Assembly: GCA_050943255.1 (NCBI GenBank)
Contig: JBMNOV010000003.1
Location: forward strand, 1-64,000
Length of the DNA stretch: 64,000 nucleotides
Direction: 5' to 3'
Source of the DNA: UBA4844 sp050943255
Lineage (GTDB): Bacteria > Bacillota > Syntrophomonadia > Syntrophomonadales > Syntrophomonadaceae
Shown here: in pieces, positions 18,255 through 26,855 of the stretch
How the letters are laid out: each line of letters starts with the position of its first letter
Numbering within the stretch: the first letter of the stretch is position 1
The notes under the pieces: model-generated
Told to the model about the DNA's origin: nothing
The model's database searches: none
Seen by the model: only the letters and a program-made list of their open reading frames with translations
Program-made: the position numbers and the translations under genes

Positions 18255-18306
18255 GGGCTGGACCTCTTAAAGGAAGCCCTGGGATGCGGAATGATTGAAG
18301 CATCCC
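18255..18306 (+). other. Two tandem hairpins in the flgE leader
   Basis: Stem 1: GGGCT (18255-18259) with AGCCC (18275-18279). Stem 2: GGGATGC (18281-18287) with GCATCCC (18300-18306), a perfect 7-bp stem with a 12-base loop. They begin directly at the stop of the preceding gene and end 38 bases before flgE. No U-run follows, so they are not a normal terminator. An RNA processing or stability element is possible; no known riboswitch class fits by eye. Confidence 0.6.
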
Positions 18307-18344
18307 CAAGCAGGATATTACTTAAATAAAGGGAGGTCATATAT

Positions 18345-21047
18345 ATGATGCGTTCTTTGTATGCTGGAGTTTCAGGTCTAAGAAACCACCAGACCCGAAT
18401 GGACGTTATAGGAAACAATATTGCCAATGTAAATACTACTGGTTTTAAGAAGAGCCGGGTAGTTTTTAAAGATATGCTTTACCAGAACATCAGGGGAGCT
18501 TCTAGCTCAGATGGATCCCGGGGAGGAACTAACCCAATGGGGGTAGGCTTGGGCATGGCTTTGGCTAGCATTGACCAGATTCATACTGGTGCACCAACAA
18601 GTAGTACGGCTAAACTAACCGATCTGGCTATTGATGGGAATGGTTATTTTGTAGTTAACGATGGTAATACAAGATACTATACCCGGGCTGGAGCCTTTGA
18701 TTTTGATGAGCAAGGAAATTTGAACAGTTCTGCCAATGGTTATAAGGTTCAGGGTTGGCTGGCCAATCCCCAGACCTGGGAGCTTAATACTAATGGAGAC
18801 CCGGTTAGTATCGATATATCCGGGTATAAGAGTCTTAATGCCCGGGCTACTACGCAAATGCAGTTTACCGGAAACCTTGATTCAGGAATTAATTTTACCC
18901 CTTCCCAAAACGAATGGCAGTCTCTTGCTTTTAGTAATATTCCATATGGTGGAGCAGCGGGAGGACAGTTTAGAATAACTTTTGACGGGCAGACTACGGG
19001 TGATATTACTGTAGGAGCTAACCCCAATAATACAGCATTAAATATTCAAAAAGCTTTAGAGGGTTTGCCTAAAATAGGTGCTGGTAATGTAGCCGTTAGC
19101 TGGGATGCAGTTAGGCAAAGATATGATATAAAATTTCAAGGAGTCCTGGAAGCCAGAAATCACCCGGAAATAACGTTTTCCGCCTTTAATGGGGTAGGTG
19201 TAGGGGTTACAGAAACTACTCCCGGAGATAGTGCAATAAGTGAAGTTCAGACCCTAGATCTAGGTGGTGCTACTGGAGGAACCTATACCTTGACCTATGA
19301 AGGTATAGATACACCTGCAATCCCTTATGATGCACCAGCAACCGGTGCAGGAAGTATACAAGAAGCTTTGGAGACTATTCCAGCTTTAACTGGTAATGTA
19401 GCTGTAGCTGATAATGGGGATGGAACCTTCTCCATAACCTTTAGTGATAGTTTAGGAGATACGGATTTAATAGGGATAACTTCAAATCTTATTGGCGGTA
19501 CAGATGCCACAGTTACAGAATCTAATCCTGGAGTTGATGCAATAAGTGAAGTTCAGACCCTAGATTTAGGTGGTGCTACTGAAGGAATCTTTACCTTGAC
19601 TTTTAATACTGATACTACCGGTCCAATTAGCGTAAATGCTGATGCTGCAATTACAGCCAGCAATATTCAAACAGCTCTTGAATCTTTGCCTAGTATCGGA
19701 AACGGGAATGTATCGGTAGCTGCTAATGAAGATGGTACTTTTTCGGTTACTTTTACCGGTACTCTAGTTGGCATAGATACACAGCTGTTACAAATTAACC
19801 CGAGCTTTACCGGCGGGGCAGCTGTAATTACAACTATTATTGAGGGGCAGGAATCTACAGCAATTACACCCCAAAACGAGATTCAAACCCTTGACTTGAC
19901 CACATCTAGTGCGGGTACGTTTACCTTAAGTTATGAAGGGTTTACTACTGCATCGATTGATTATAATGCAACACTTGCTGAAATACAGGCAGCACTTGAC
20001 ACAATTCCTGCCTTAAAGGGCAATGTAACTGTGACTCAAGTAACAGCACCGGTAGCAGGAGACCCAACAGCGACTCCACCGGTACTACCTTTAGGTGGCT
20101 CTTATAAACTAGAGTTTAACACAGCTCTTGCTGGTACAGATGTCGAGCAACTGGTAATTAATAATGCAGGAACATGTAAAGGTAGTGTGCTTACTACTAC
20201 CCAAGGCCAGGCAGTAGGTTATCCTCAGGATGCCGTTTCCGGCTCTAAGGATGTCTATGATTCCCAGGGTAATAGGCTAACAGTATATTACCGTTTCTTT
20301 AAATATGAAATTACTCCGGGTTCAGATCCGGGAGTTACTCCAGTTGTAGAACCGGTTACCCGCTGGGCCTGTGATATCTCTACCGATCCGCTGTTTGAAA
20401 AACAGGGAGGCTATAATTCTAATACAGATTTTAGTGCCATGGATATAGCCAACCAGAGCACAATTTCAGGTACTGGTGACAAGGTATTCCGGGTTTATAA
20501 TATTCAATTTGATGATAATGGAAATATTATTGATCCCAATATTGCTAGTTTTACTTATAACATTAATCGACAAGTACCAGCACCCGGTAGTGGAACCGCT
20601 AATATAAGTTGTACTATTGATTTAGCTGGGCTTACCCAAAGAGCTGGCGAATCATCGGCCTGGGCTAGCAGCCAGGATGGTTATGCTCAGGGTAGTCTTA
20701 CCAGTTATTCAGTAGGTATTGACGGTACTATTGTTGGTATCTATGATAATGGTGAAAAACGTGATCTAGCGCGGGTTGCCATTGCCTCCTTTGAGAATCC
20801 GGCTGGTTTGCAGCAGGTAGGAGGTACCCTGTTTACTGAATCTAATAATTCCGGGGGGGCTCACATCGGTTCACCTGGTTCCCGGGGATTAGGTAAGATT
20901 ATTCCTAGTAGTTTGGAGATGTCCAATGTTGATCTATCTGAGGAGTTTACTGACATGATTATTACCCAACGGGGATTTCAGGCCAATTCTCGGATTATTA
21001 CTACATCAGATGAAATGCTGCAGGAATTGGTCAATTTGAAGAGATAA
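18345..21047 (+). CDS. flgE: Flagellar hook protein FlgE, expanded with internal repeats
   Basis: Subunit of the hook, the universal joint between rod and filament. The N-terminus (MRSLYAGVSGLRNHQTRMDV, then IGNNIANVNTTGFKKSR) and C-terminus (SNVDLSEEFTDMIITQRGFQ, ANSRIITTSDEML) are standard FlgE. At 900 residues it is about twice the common length. The excess is four tandem repeats of about 100 residues (roughly 189-297, 298-399, 400-510 and 511-625). These share a QTLDL-like start, an F/Y-x-L-x-Y/F strand, an IQxALExxP helix and a GNVxV strand. The repeats should form surface domains of the hook. Start is ATG 18345 behind GGGAGG; ATG 18348 is possible. The gene is flanked by strong hairpins on both sides. 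Confidence 0.95.
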   Translation: MMRSLYAGVSGLRNHQTRMDVIGNNIANVNTTGFKKSRVVFKDMLYQNIRGASSSDGSRGGTNPMGVGLGMALASIDQIHTGAPTSSTAKLTDLAIDGNGYFVVNDGNTRYYTRAGAFDFDEQGNLNSSANGYKVQGWLANPQTWELNTNGDPVSIDISGYKSLNARATTQMQFTGNLDSGINFTPSQNEWQSLAFSNIPYGGAAGGQFRITFDGQTTGDITVGANPNNTALNIQKALEGLPKIGAGNVAVSWDAVRQRYDIKFQGVLEARNHPEITFSAFNGVGVGVTETTPGDSAISEVQTLDLGGATGGTYTLTYEGIDTPAIPYDAPATGAGSIQEALETIPALTGNVAVADNGDGTFSITFSDSLGDTDLIGITSNLIGGTDATVTESNPGVDAISEVQTLDLGGATEGIFTLTFNTDTTGPISVNADAAITASNIQTALESLPSIGNGNVSVAANEDGTFSVTFTGTLVGIDTQLLQINPSFTGGAAVITTIIEGQESTAITPQNEIQTLDLTTSSAGTFTLSYEGFTTASIDYNATLAEIQAALDTIPALKGNVTVTQVTAPVAGDPTATPPVLPLGGSYKLEFNTALAGTDVEQLVINNAGTCKGSVLTTTQGQAVGYPQDAVSGSKDVYDSQGNRLTVYYRFFKYEITPGSDPGVTPVVEPVTRWACDISTDPLFEKQGGYNSNTDFSAMDIANQSTISGTGDKVFRVYNIQFDDNGNIIDPNIASFTYNINRQVPAPGSGTANISCTIDLAGLTQRAGESSAWASSQDGYAQGSLTSYSVGIDGTIVGIYDNGEKRDLARVAIASFENPAGLQQVGGTLFTESNNSGGAHIGSPGSRGLGKIIPSSLEMSNVDLSEEFTDMIITQRGFQANSRIITTSDEMLQELVNLKR
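18909..20219 (+). repeat. Four tandem repeats inside flgE
   Basis: Repeat units begin near 18909, 19236, 19542 and 19875, with spacings of about 102-111 codons. Units 2 and 3 are nearly identical at the DNA level where they start: a 28-base identity at 19232-19259 recurs at 19538-19565, with close similarity continuing for about 35 more bases. Units 1 and 4 are diverged. Unit 4 carries an extra segment (VTAPVAGDPTATPPVLP). This fits duplication followed by recent copying between units 2 and 3. Confidence 0.85.
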
Positions 21048-21054
21048 TTAATTG

Positions 21055-21094
21055 CTTAACCCCAAGGGGAATACCCCCTTGGGGACTAGTTAAG
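21055..21094 (+). other. Strong hairpin directly after flgE
   Basis: CCCCAAGGGG (21060-21069) pairs perfectly with CCCCTTGGGG (21075-21084) around a 5-base loop. An outer CTTAAC/GTTAAG pair (21055-21060 and 21089-21094) extends it. No T-run follows, and the swrD start lies only 13 bases on. It looks like a transcript stabiliser or processing point rather than a full terminator. Confidence 0.7.
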
Positions 21095-21106
21095 AGGTGG
21101 TATAGT

Positions 21107-21301
21107 TTGATTTACCTTACCCGTCTTAATGGAGAAAAAATTGTTCTTAATATAGACTTAATTGAAATAATGGAGGAAACACCGGATACGGTGATTACTT
21201 TGACAACCGGAAAAAAGCTGGTGGTAAAGGAACGGGTCGCTAAAATTCGGGATTGTATTATAAAATTTCGCAAAAACACATGTTCCAATCTTAAACCGTA
21301 A
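21107..21301 (+). CDS. flbD: Small flagellar protein FlbD (SwrD)
   Basis: A 64-residue cytoplasmic protein starting at TTG 21107 (MIYLTRLNGEKIVLNIDLIE), followed by the characteristic ETPDTVITLTTGKKLVVKE segment. In B. subtilis, SwrD raises flagellar torque and is needed for swarming; the same role here is inferred. AGAGGTGG precedes the start. The unrelated caulobacterial transcription factor also called FlbD should not be confused with it. Confidence 0.9.
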   Translation: MIYLTRLNGEKIVLNIDLIEIMEETPDTVITLTTGKKLVVKERVAKIRDCIIKFRKNTCSNLKP

Positions 21302-21330
21302 TATATATGTTGGAAAAGGGGGGGTTGTAA

Positions 21331-21807
21331 TTGGCGGATGACAAGGAAACTGTGGTAAAGGAAAAATCAGTTTTTGATTTTCGTATAATACTTGTAGGTT
21401 TATTATTATTTCTAGCTGCTATGGGTGTTTCCTACTTTACTATAAAAAGTCTTATTGCACCGCTGGTTCCTGAAGCAAATGAAAAAAACAAGGAGATATT
21501 GTCAGGGAATTTGATTGAGGTAGGCGAATTTACCACAAATATTAATGCTTCTGGACAAACCCGTTACTTAAAGGTAAATGTTACACTTGAAGTATCAGCT
21601 GATGATAAGAAAGCTGGAGAAACCATAAATAAGTATCTACCAGTAATACAGGACAGTATAATAGAAATACTGGCTTCCCAGGGCGTAGCTGATTTGGATG
21701 TGCGTAACCGTAATAACCTCAAAACTGAAATAATACAAGATATTAATAACAAAATAGGCCGGGAGATAGTAAAAAATATTTACTTTACCGACTTTATTAT
21801 GCAGTAA
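21331..21807 (+). CDS. fliL: Flagellar basal-body-associated protein FliL
   Basis: Single-pass membrane protein that surrounds the stator and supports torque. The 158-residue protein has a cytoplasmic start, one membrane helix (about residues 16-37, IILVGLLLFLAAMGVSYFTI) and an external SPFH-like domain with TRYLKVNVTLEVS and the RNNLKTEIIQDINNKIG ending. TTG 21331 follows a run of G. In operon with flbD and fliM. Confidence 0.93.
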   Translation: MADDKETVVKEKSVFDFRIILVGLLLFLAAMGVSYFTIKSLIAPLVPEANEKNKEILSGNLIEVGEFTTNINASGQTRYLKVNVTLEVSADDKKAGETINKYLPVIQDSIIEILASQGVADLDVRNRNNLKTEIIQDINNKIGREIVKNIYFTDFIMQ

Positions 21808-21832
21808 TTAAAAAATCTTAAGGGGATTTAAA

Positions 21833-22825
21833 ATGAGTGAGGTACTTTCACAATCTGAAATAGATGCGTTATTATCTGCCCTAAGCAGTGGAACGGTTGA
21901 CGCTAATGAATTAAAAGCAGAAGAAACCCGGAAAAAAGTTAAAATCTATGATTTTCGGCGTCCGAATAAATTTTCTAAGGATCAGATACATACACTACAC
22001 GTTATTTTTGAAAATTATTCCCGCTCCCTGGCAACTTATCTATCTGCTCAATTACGTGCACCTATTCAGATGGAAGTATTATCAGTGGAACAGTTAACCT
22101 TCGAGGAATTTATTCGTTCTATACCTAATCCCACCATACTGAATATTTTTTCGCTTTACCCCCTTGAAGGCAGTGCTATTATGGAGATTAATCCCAACTT
22201 AGGTTTTGCTTTTCTAGACCGCCTTTTGGGCGGACCAGGGTATGCACCTTCTAAGATAAGGGGGTTAACCGAGATTGAGCGAACTATTATTGAAAAAATA
22301 GTTCAGACAATGCTGGATTATCTGTCGGAGCCCTGGGGAACTATTATCGAGCTGATACCTTCTTTGGAAAGGGTAGAGACTAATCCTCAATTTACCCAGC
22401 TGGTATCTCCTTCGGAGATAATGATGATTGTCTCTTTAGAGACCCGCATGGCTGAAATATTAGGGATGATTAATATTTGTATTCCATTTTTGGTTTTGGA
22501 ACCAATTATTGATAAACTGAATGTTCATTATTACTATTCTTCCAGCAGCCAGAAGACCAACCAGGATAATATAGACAATATTCGCAACAAGCTGGTAAAT
22601 ATCCAGGTTCCCATTAAAGCTGTACTAGGTTGTACATCAATGACTGTAAGGGAGTTATTAGATCTTAATGTTGGGGATGTCGTTCAATTGGATCACCATA
22701 TAAAAAATGATTTAGAGGTAATTATTGGCCAGCGGGCTAAATTTCTTGGTAAACCAGGAATACTCGATAACAAAATCTCAATTCAGGTTTCCCAAATAGT
22801 TGAGGGGGGAAATGGAAATGAATGA
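21833..22825 (+). CDS. fliM: Flagellar motor switch protein FliM
   Basis: C-ring component that binds phospho-CheY and sets rotation direction. The N-terminal CheY-binding peptide is present (LSQSEIDALLSAL, residues 4-16). The middle CheC-like domain includes YDFRRPNKFSKDQI and LEGSAIMEINP. The C-terminal SpoA domain includes VPIKAVLGCTSMTVRELLDL. Length 330 is normal. AGGGGA precedes the ATG, and the stop overlaps fliY by 8 bp. Confidence 0.96.
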   Translation: MSEVLSQSEIDALLSALSSGTVDANELKAEETRKKVKIYDFRRPNKFSKDQIHTLHVIFENYSRSLATYLSAQLRAPIQMEVLSVEQLTFEEFIRSIPNPTILNIFSLYPLEGSAIMEINPNLGFAFLDRLLGGPGYAPSKIRGLTEIERTIIEKIVQTMLDYLSEPWGTIIELIPSLERVETNPQFTQLVSPSEIMMIVSLETRMAEILGMINICIPFLVLEPIIDKLNVHYYYSSSSQKTNQDNIDNIRNKLVNIQVPIKAVLGCTSMTVRELLDLNVGDVVQLDHHIKNDLEVIIGQRAKFLGKPGILDNKISIQVSQIVEGGNGNE

Positions 22826-23966
22826 TGGAATTTTATCACAGGAAGAAATAGATGCACTATTAAAGGGTAACAGTTCCAATCAAAATTTAACCGATAATTC
22901 AAATTCCAGTTTGGGCGAATTTGAAAAAGACACATTAGGGGAAATTGGTAATATTACTATGGGGACTGCGGCAACTACCTTATCAACACTATTGCAAAAA
23001 AAAGTAGCAATTACTACACCAGATGTTTCAATTACTACGGAAGAGCAGCTTCAAAATGATTACCCATTGCCCTACTTGGTAATAGAAGTAGAATATACCC
23101 AAGGGTTAAATGGCACCAATATTCTAGTTATAAAGGAGGAGGATGCCTGTATAATTGCCAATCTGATGATGGGAGGGCCAGGACAATCTGATAATAAGAC
23201 TCTAGGTGAGTTGGAGTTAAGTGCTGTAGGGGAAGCTATGAACCAGATGATGGGTTCAGCTACTACTAGTTTGTCCTCTATGTTTAATCGTAGAATTGAT
23301 ATTGCGCCACCGCGTCTAACCATAATCGATTTGGGCAAGGATAAACTTGAGCTAGCCAGCAAATATAAGGAATTGATTAGAATTCAATTTAAGATGGAAA
23401 TAGAGCATCTGGTTAATAGTGAGATTATGCAGATAATTCCCTTGGAGGCAGTTGATAGTATGGTAGGGACCCTATTAGGTAACAATGCTGAAACAACTGA
23501 ACCACAAACTAGTTCGGTATCTGCTATTAATCCAGAAACGGCCTTTCAGGAAGTTGCCAGTGAAGACTATAGACCTGCAGCTATGCAAGATAATCGTGTG
23601 AATGCTGCCTATAGCAATAACTCTACCGATATAAAAAAGGATATTCAGTATACGGTGCAACCTGTTCAGTTTGCGCACCTTAAGCCAAATGAAACAGAAA
23701 ACAAGCAACATAATATTGATTTAATTATGGATGTACCCCTAAATATCACCGTTGAATTAGGAAAGGCTCGTAAAACCATTAAAGAGATACTTGAACTGCA
23801 CCAAGGTTCTATAATCCAGCTTGATAAGCTGGCAGGTGAGCCGGTAGATATGCTGGTTAATGGCCAGTTAATTGCCAAAGGTGAGGTAGTAGTCATTGAT
23901 GAGAGTTATGGTATTCGTATCACTACTATTATAAGTCCCAGGGATAGAATAAACCAATTACAATAG
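22818..23966 (+). CDS. fliY: Flagellar motor switch phosphatase FliY
   Basis: Gram-positive switch protein that joins a CheC-like CheY-P phosphatase to a FliN domain. Residues 1-16 repeat the CheY-binding peptide (ILSQEEIDALLKG). Two E-x3-N phosphatase motifs are visible (GEIGNITMG and GEAMNQMMG). The C-terminal SpoA/FliN domain (about 300-378) includes VPLNITVELGKARKTIKEIL. I start at ATG 22818, correctly spaced from AGGGGGGA; TTG 22800 and ATG 22812 are less likely. A linker of about 80 variable residues separates the domains. No separate fliN is needed. Confidence 0.94.
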   Translation: MNDGILSQEEIDALLKGNSSNQNLTDNSNSSLGEFEKDTLGEIGNITMGTAATTLSTLLQKKVAITTPDVSITTEEQLQNDYPLPYLVIEVEYTQGLNGTNILVIKEEDACIIANLMMGGPGQSDNKTLGELELSAVGEAMNQMMGSATTSLSSMFNRRIDIAPPRLTIIDLGKDKLELASKYKELIRIQFKMEIEHLVNSEIMQIIPLEAVDSMVGTLLGNNAETTEPQTSSVSAINPETAFQEVASEDYRPAAMQDNRVNAAYSNNSTDIKKDIQYTVQPVQFAHLKPNETENKQHNIDLIMDVPLNITVELGKARKTIKEILELHQGSIIQLDKLAGEPVDMLVNGQLIAKGEVVVIDESYGIRITTIISPRDRINQLQ

Positions 23967-23984
23967 ATTATGAGGAGGTAAATA

Positions 23985-24347
23985 ATGGATAAGAGGGTTT
24001 TGGTAGTAGATGATGCTGCATTTATGCGAATGATGATCAAGGATATTTTGACAAAAAATGGTTATGATGTTATTGGTGAGGCAGAAAACGGTGCAGTTGC
24101 AGTAGAAAAGTATAAGGATTTAAAACCTGATCTAGTTACAATGGATATTACCATGCCAGAGATGGATGGTATAGCAGCTGTAAGAGAGATTAAAGCTATT
24201 GATTCTTCAGCTCGAATAATTATGTGCAGTGCCATGGGACAACAGGCCATGGTAATCGATGCTATTCAAGCAGGTGCCAAGGATTTTATTGTAAAGCCTT
24301 TTCAACCTGATAGAGTTCTTGAAGCTGTGAGCAAAGCAATAGAATAA
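23985..24347 (+). CDS. cheY: Chemotaxis response regulator CheY
   Basis: Single receiver domain, 120 residues, that carries the signal from CheA to the switch. Acidic pocket D9/D10 (VVDDAAFMR), phospho-acceptor D54 (VTMDITMPEMDG) and K104 (FIVKPFQ) are all present. AGGAGG precedes the ATG. The position between fliY and fliO is the same as in B. subtilis, which supports CheY rather than an orphan receiver. Confidence 0.95.
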   Translation: MDKRVLVVDDAAFMRMMIKDILTKNGYDVIGEAENGAVAVEKYKDLKPDLVTMDITMPEMDGIAAVREIKAIDSSARIIMCSAMGQQAMVIDAIQAGAKDFIVKPFQPDRVLEAVSKAIE

Positions 24348-24366
24348 AAAGTGGGATTTAAACATC

Positions 24367-25008
24367 ATGGTTACCATTATTATTAATCCTAAATACATAA
24401 GTGTCATTATTTTAATCATTATACAAATGTTTATTCTAGTAGGTGATATTTATGCAGTTAATGATTTTAGTGTAGTAGAGAAGGCTCTTGATAGCCAACA
24501 GGTACAAGAGATTAGTTCCCCTAACTTGCTGACTAGTATCGTTAAGCTTGTTTTTGTCCTTACTTTAATAGTTATAGCAGCTTGGTCAATTATCCGCTTA
24601 TTTGGAAGAAAAGTCAGCAGTCGGCTCCAGGGTACCTGGATTCATGTGGTTGATGAGGTGATATTAGGTCATAATCGGGGAATCGCACTTTGCGAAGTAG
24701 GTAAAAAGGTATATGCTATTGGTGTTACTGATAATAGTATTACCCTTCTTTTTGAGGTTGAGAATTCTCAATTGCTAGAGGAAATCAGCCATAGTAATAA
24801 TACTGTGGCTGATAATGATGATTTATTACCTAAATATGATTGGAAGAAGACTTTAACAAATATCATTAAACCACTAAAGTCTTCACCTAAAGTGTCTAAT
24901 TCTTTTCATACCTTAATTGAAGAACAGGCCAAAAGACTGGAGGATATATATAACCGGGGGAATAGTTATAGTGAGGTGAACCTTAAAAAGAAGGATAAGC
25001 ATGAATAA
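24367..25008 (+). CDS. fliO: Flagellar biosynthesis protein FliO (FliZ)
   Basis: Assembly factor for the FliP ring of the export gate. The 213-residue protein has an N-terminal hydrophobic signal or anchor (about 9-28), a second membrane helix near residues 58-80 (SIVKLVFVLTLIVIAAWSII) and a FliO-like cytoplasmic domain (GTWIHVVDEVILGHNRGIAL, YAIGVTDNSITLL). The family is poorly conserved, but the position before fliP and the domain pattern make it clear. Overlaps fliP by 8 bp. Confidence 0.88.
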   Translation: MVTIIINPKYISVIILIIIQMFILVGDIYAVNDFSVVEKALDSQQVQEISSPNLLTSIVKLVFVLTLIVIAAWSIIRLFGRKVSSRLQGTWIHVVDEVILGHNRGIALCEVGKKVYAIGVTDNSITLLFEVENSQLLEEISHSNNTVADNDDLLPKYDWKKTLTNIIKPLKSSPKVSNSFHTLIEEQAKRLEDIYNRGNSYSEVNLKKKDKHE

Positions 25009-25786
25009 ACCCGGAATTTCTTTTACATACCGTGTTAGCCTGGTGCTATTACTTGTAATAGTGCAGGTGGTTGTGTTGAATTCACCTGTATTGGCTGAGC
25101 CTTTGTCCATACCAGACATAAATCTCCAGATAGGTGACTCAGCGGAAGATAACCCCCAAAACTTGTCGACCACCTTGCAATTGATTGTACTATTGACAGT
25201 TCTTGCCCTGGCTCCATCAATTCTTATAATGGTAACATCTTTTACCCGCATCATAGTTGTTTTAGGTTTTATTAGGACATCTCTTGCCACCCAGCAGATG
25301 CCTCCTAATCAGGTATTAATTGGGTTAGCCTTGTTTCTTACGTTTTTTGTAATGGCACCTACATTTCAAGAAGTTAATAGCAAGGCACTGCAACCATATT
25401 TGGCGGGTGAGATGACACAGGAAACTGCTTTTAGAAATGGTATACAGCCTATTCGGGATTTTATGTTTCGCCAAACCCGGGAAAAAGATTTAGCCTTATT
25501 TGTAAAGATGTCTGAAATCGAGCGCCCTCGTAATTTTGAGGATATTCCAAATTATGTTCTTATACCTTCATTTGTAATTAGTGAACTTAAAACTGCTTTT
25601 CAGATTGGTTTTGTGATATTTGTGCCTTTTTTGGTCATTGATATGGTTGTTGCCAGTGCTTTAATGTCTATGGGTATGATGATGTTACCCCCTATGATGA
25701 TTTCACTACCTTTTAAGATTCTTTTGTTTGTGCTGGTAGATGGGTGGAATCTGGTCTTACAGTCGTTAATGCTCAGCTTCAGATAG
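25001..25786 (+). CDS. fliP: Flagellar export gate protein FliP
   Basis: Core of the export gate (FliP5-FliQ4-FliR1). The 261-residue protein has a cleavable signal peptide (about 1-31) and four membrane helices. Family motifs include MVTSFTRIIVVLGFIRTSLA, MAPTFQEVN, and the C-terminal MGMMMLPPMMISLPFKILLF and VDGWNLVLQSL. The last bases also encode part of an alternative upstream start for fliQ. Confidence 0.96.
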   Translation: MNKPGISFTYRVSLVLLLVIVQVVVLNSPVLAEPLSIPDINLQIGDSAEDNPQNLSTTLQLIVLLTVLALAPSILIMVTSFTRIIVVLGFIRTSLATQQMPPNQVLIGLALFLTFFVMAPTFQEVNSKALQPYLAGEMTQETAFRNGIQPIRDFMFRQTREKDLALFVKMSEIERPRNFEDIPNYVLIPSFVISELKTAFQIGFVIFVPFLVIDMVVASALMSMGMMMLPPMMISLPFKILLFVLVDGWNLVLQSLMLSFR

Positions 25787-25803
25787 AGAGGAGTTATACC
25801 TTA

Positions 25804-26076
25804 TTGTACGAAAATATAGTGTTAGAAATTGCGCATGAAGCTGTTTACACTATAATTATAATCTCAGCTCCAATTTTAGGGGCAGCTTTACTTATTGGAT
25901 TGTTAATTAGTATTTTGCAGGCAACTACCCAGATTCAGGAGATAACTTTAGTTTTTGTTCCTAAGATTATTGTTGTTTTAATTGTTACCCTTGTATTCAG
26001 TTCCTGGATGTTAAATATTTTAACTGATTTTACGCAAAGTCTTTATCTAAGTATTCCACAAATTTTAGCCTTGTAG
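25804..26076 (+). CDS. fliQ: Flagellar export gate protein FliQ
   Basis: Two-helix export-gate subunit. I start at TTG 25804, because GAGAGGAG at 25786-25793 is its ribosome site. This gives 90 residues, the normal FliQ length. Starting earlier would overlap fliP by 43 bp and add a tail not seen in the family. Motifs: IISAPILGAALLIGLLISIL and QATTQIQEITLVFVPKIIVV. Confidence 0.94.
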   Translation: MYENIVLEIAHEAVYTIIIISAPILGAALLIGLLISILQATTQIQEITLVFVPKIIVVLIVTLVFSSWMLNILTDFTQSLYLSIPQILAL

Positions 26077-26086
26077 GTAATTGGTT

Positions 26087-26851
26087 ATGTCGTTTGCTCT
26101 GGAAGAATTTTTGTTATTAATAAGCCGTTTATCAGGATTATTTTTAAGTGCTCCTATTCTAAGCAGCCGTATGCTGCCGGTTAGGATTAAGGTATTAACC
26201 ATATTTGCCCTGGCAGCAATGATGACTTATTTTGTTCCTATTGATTACATTCAGGAAATAACTACCCCTGGCTATTTTATAGCTGCTTTGGCAGTGGAAA
26301 TTCTGATTGGTTATACTATTGGCTTTGTTGCTTTTATAATATTTGCAGCTATACAGTTGGCAGGACAGGTAATGGATATGCAAATGGGATTTGGTATCAC
26401 CAATGTAGTTGATCCGCAATCGGGGATGCAAATACCGTTAATGGGCAACCTCATCCAGACGATAGCGTTACTTCTTTACCTGGCTATTGATGGACACCAT
26501 TATTTGCTAACTGCTTTGACACAAAGTTATAAGGTCATACCAGTAATGGGCTTGAATTTAGATGAAAGTGTTATAGATTTAGTAATACAGATTAGCGTTT
26601 ACATGTTTATCATAGCAGTAAAAATATCTGCTCCTGTAATAATTGCTATTTTAACTGCTGACATAGCTATGGGGTTTGTAGCCCGAACCGTTCCGCAAAT
26701 GAACGTATTCATTGTGGGGTTACCTGTAAAGATTCTGGTTGGATTAGGGGCCTTGCTTGTAATGATGCCGGTTTATATTTGGGTATTTAAAATCCTGTTT
26801 ACTCAGTTTTTTGGGTATCTTGATGAATTAATAAAACTTTTGGGAATGTAA
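26087..26851 (+). CDS. fliR: Flagellar export gate protein FliR
   Basis: Single-copy gate subunit with about six membrane helices. ATG 26087 (254 residues) is preferred over TTG 26081, which is only 3 bases from the AGG. Typical segments are LLISRLSGLFLSAPILSS, the GQVMDMQMGFGITNVVDPQS loop and a C-terminal AMGFVARTVPQMNVFIVGLP. It lies directly between fliQ and flhB. Confidence 0.95.
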   Translation: MSFALEEFLLLISRLSGLFLSAPILSSRMLPVRIKVLTIFALAAMMTYFVPIDYIQEITTPGYFIAALAVEILIGYTIGFVAFIIFAAIQLAGQVMDMQMGFGITNVVDPQSGMQIPLMGNLIQTIALLLYLAIDGHHYLLTALTQSYKVIPVMGLNLDESVIDLVIQISVYMFIIAVKISAPVIIAILTADIAMGFVARTVPQMNVFIVGLPVKILVGLGALLVMMPVYIWVFKILFTQFFGYLDELIKLLGM

Positions 26852-26855
26852 TTTT

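Noticed and set aside
18255..18306. Possible c-di-GMP or other known riboswitch before flgE
   Set aside because: The two stems are simple and lack the conserved core bases of c-di-GMP-I or other classes I know; kept only as unexplained hairpins.
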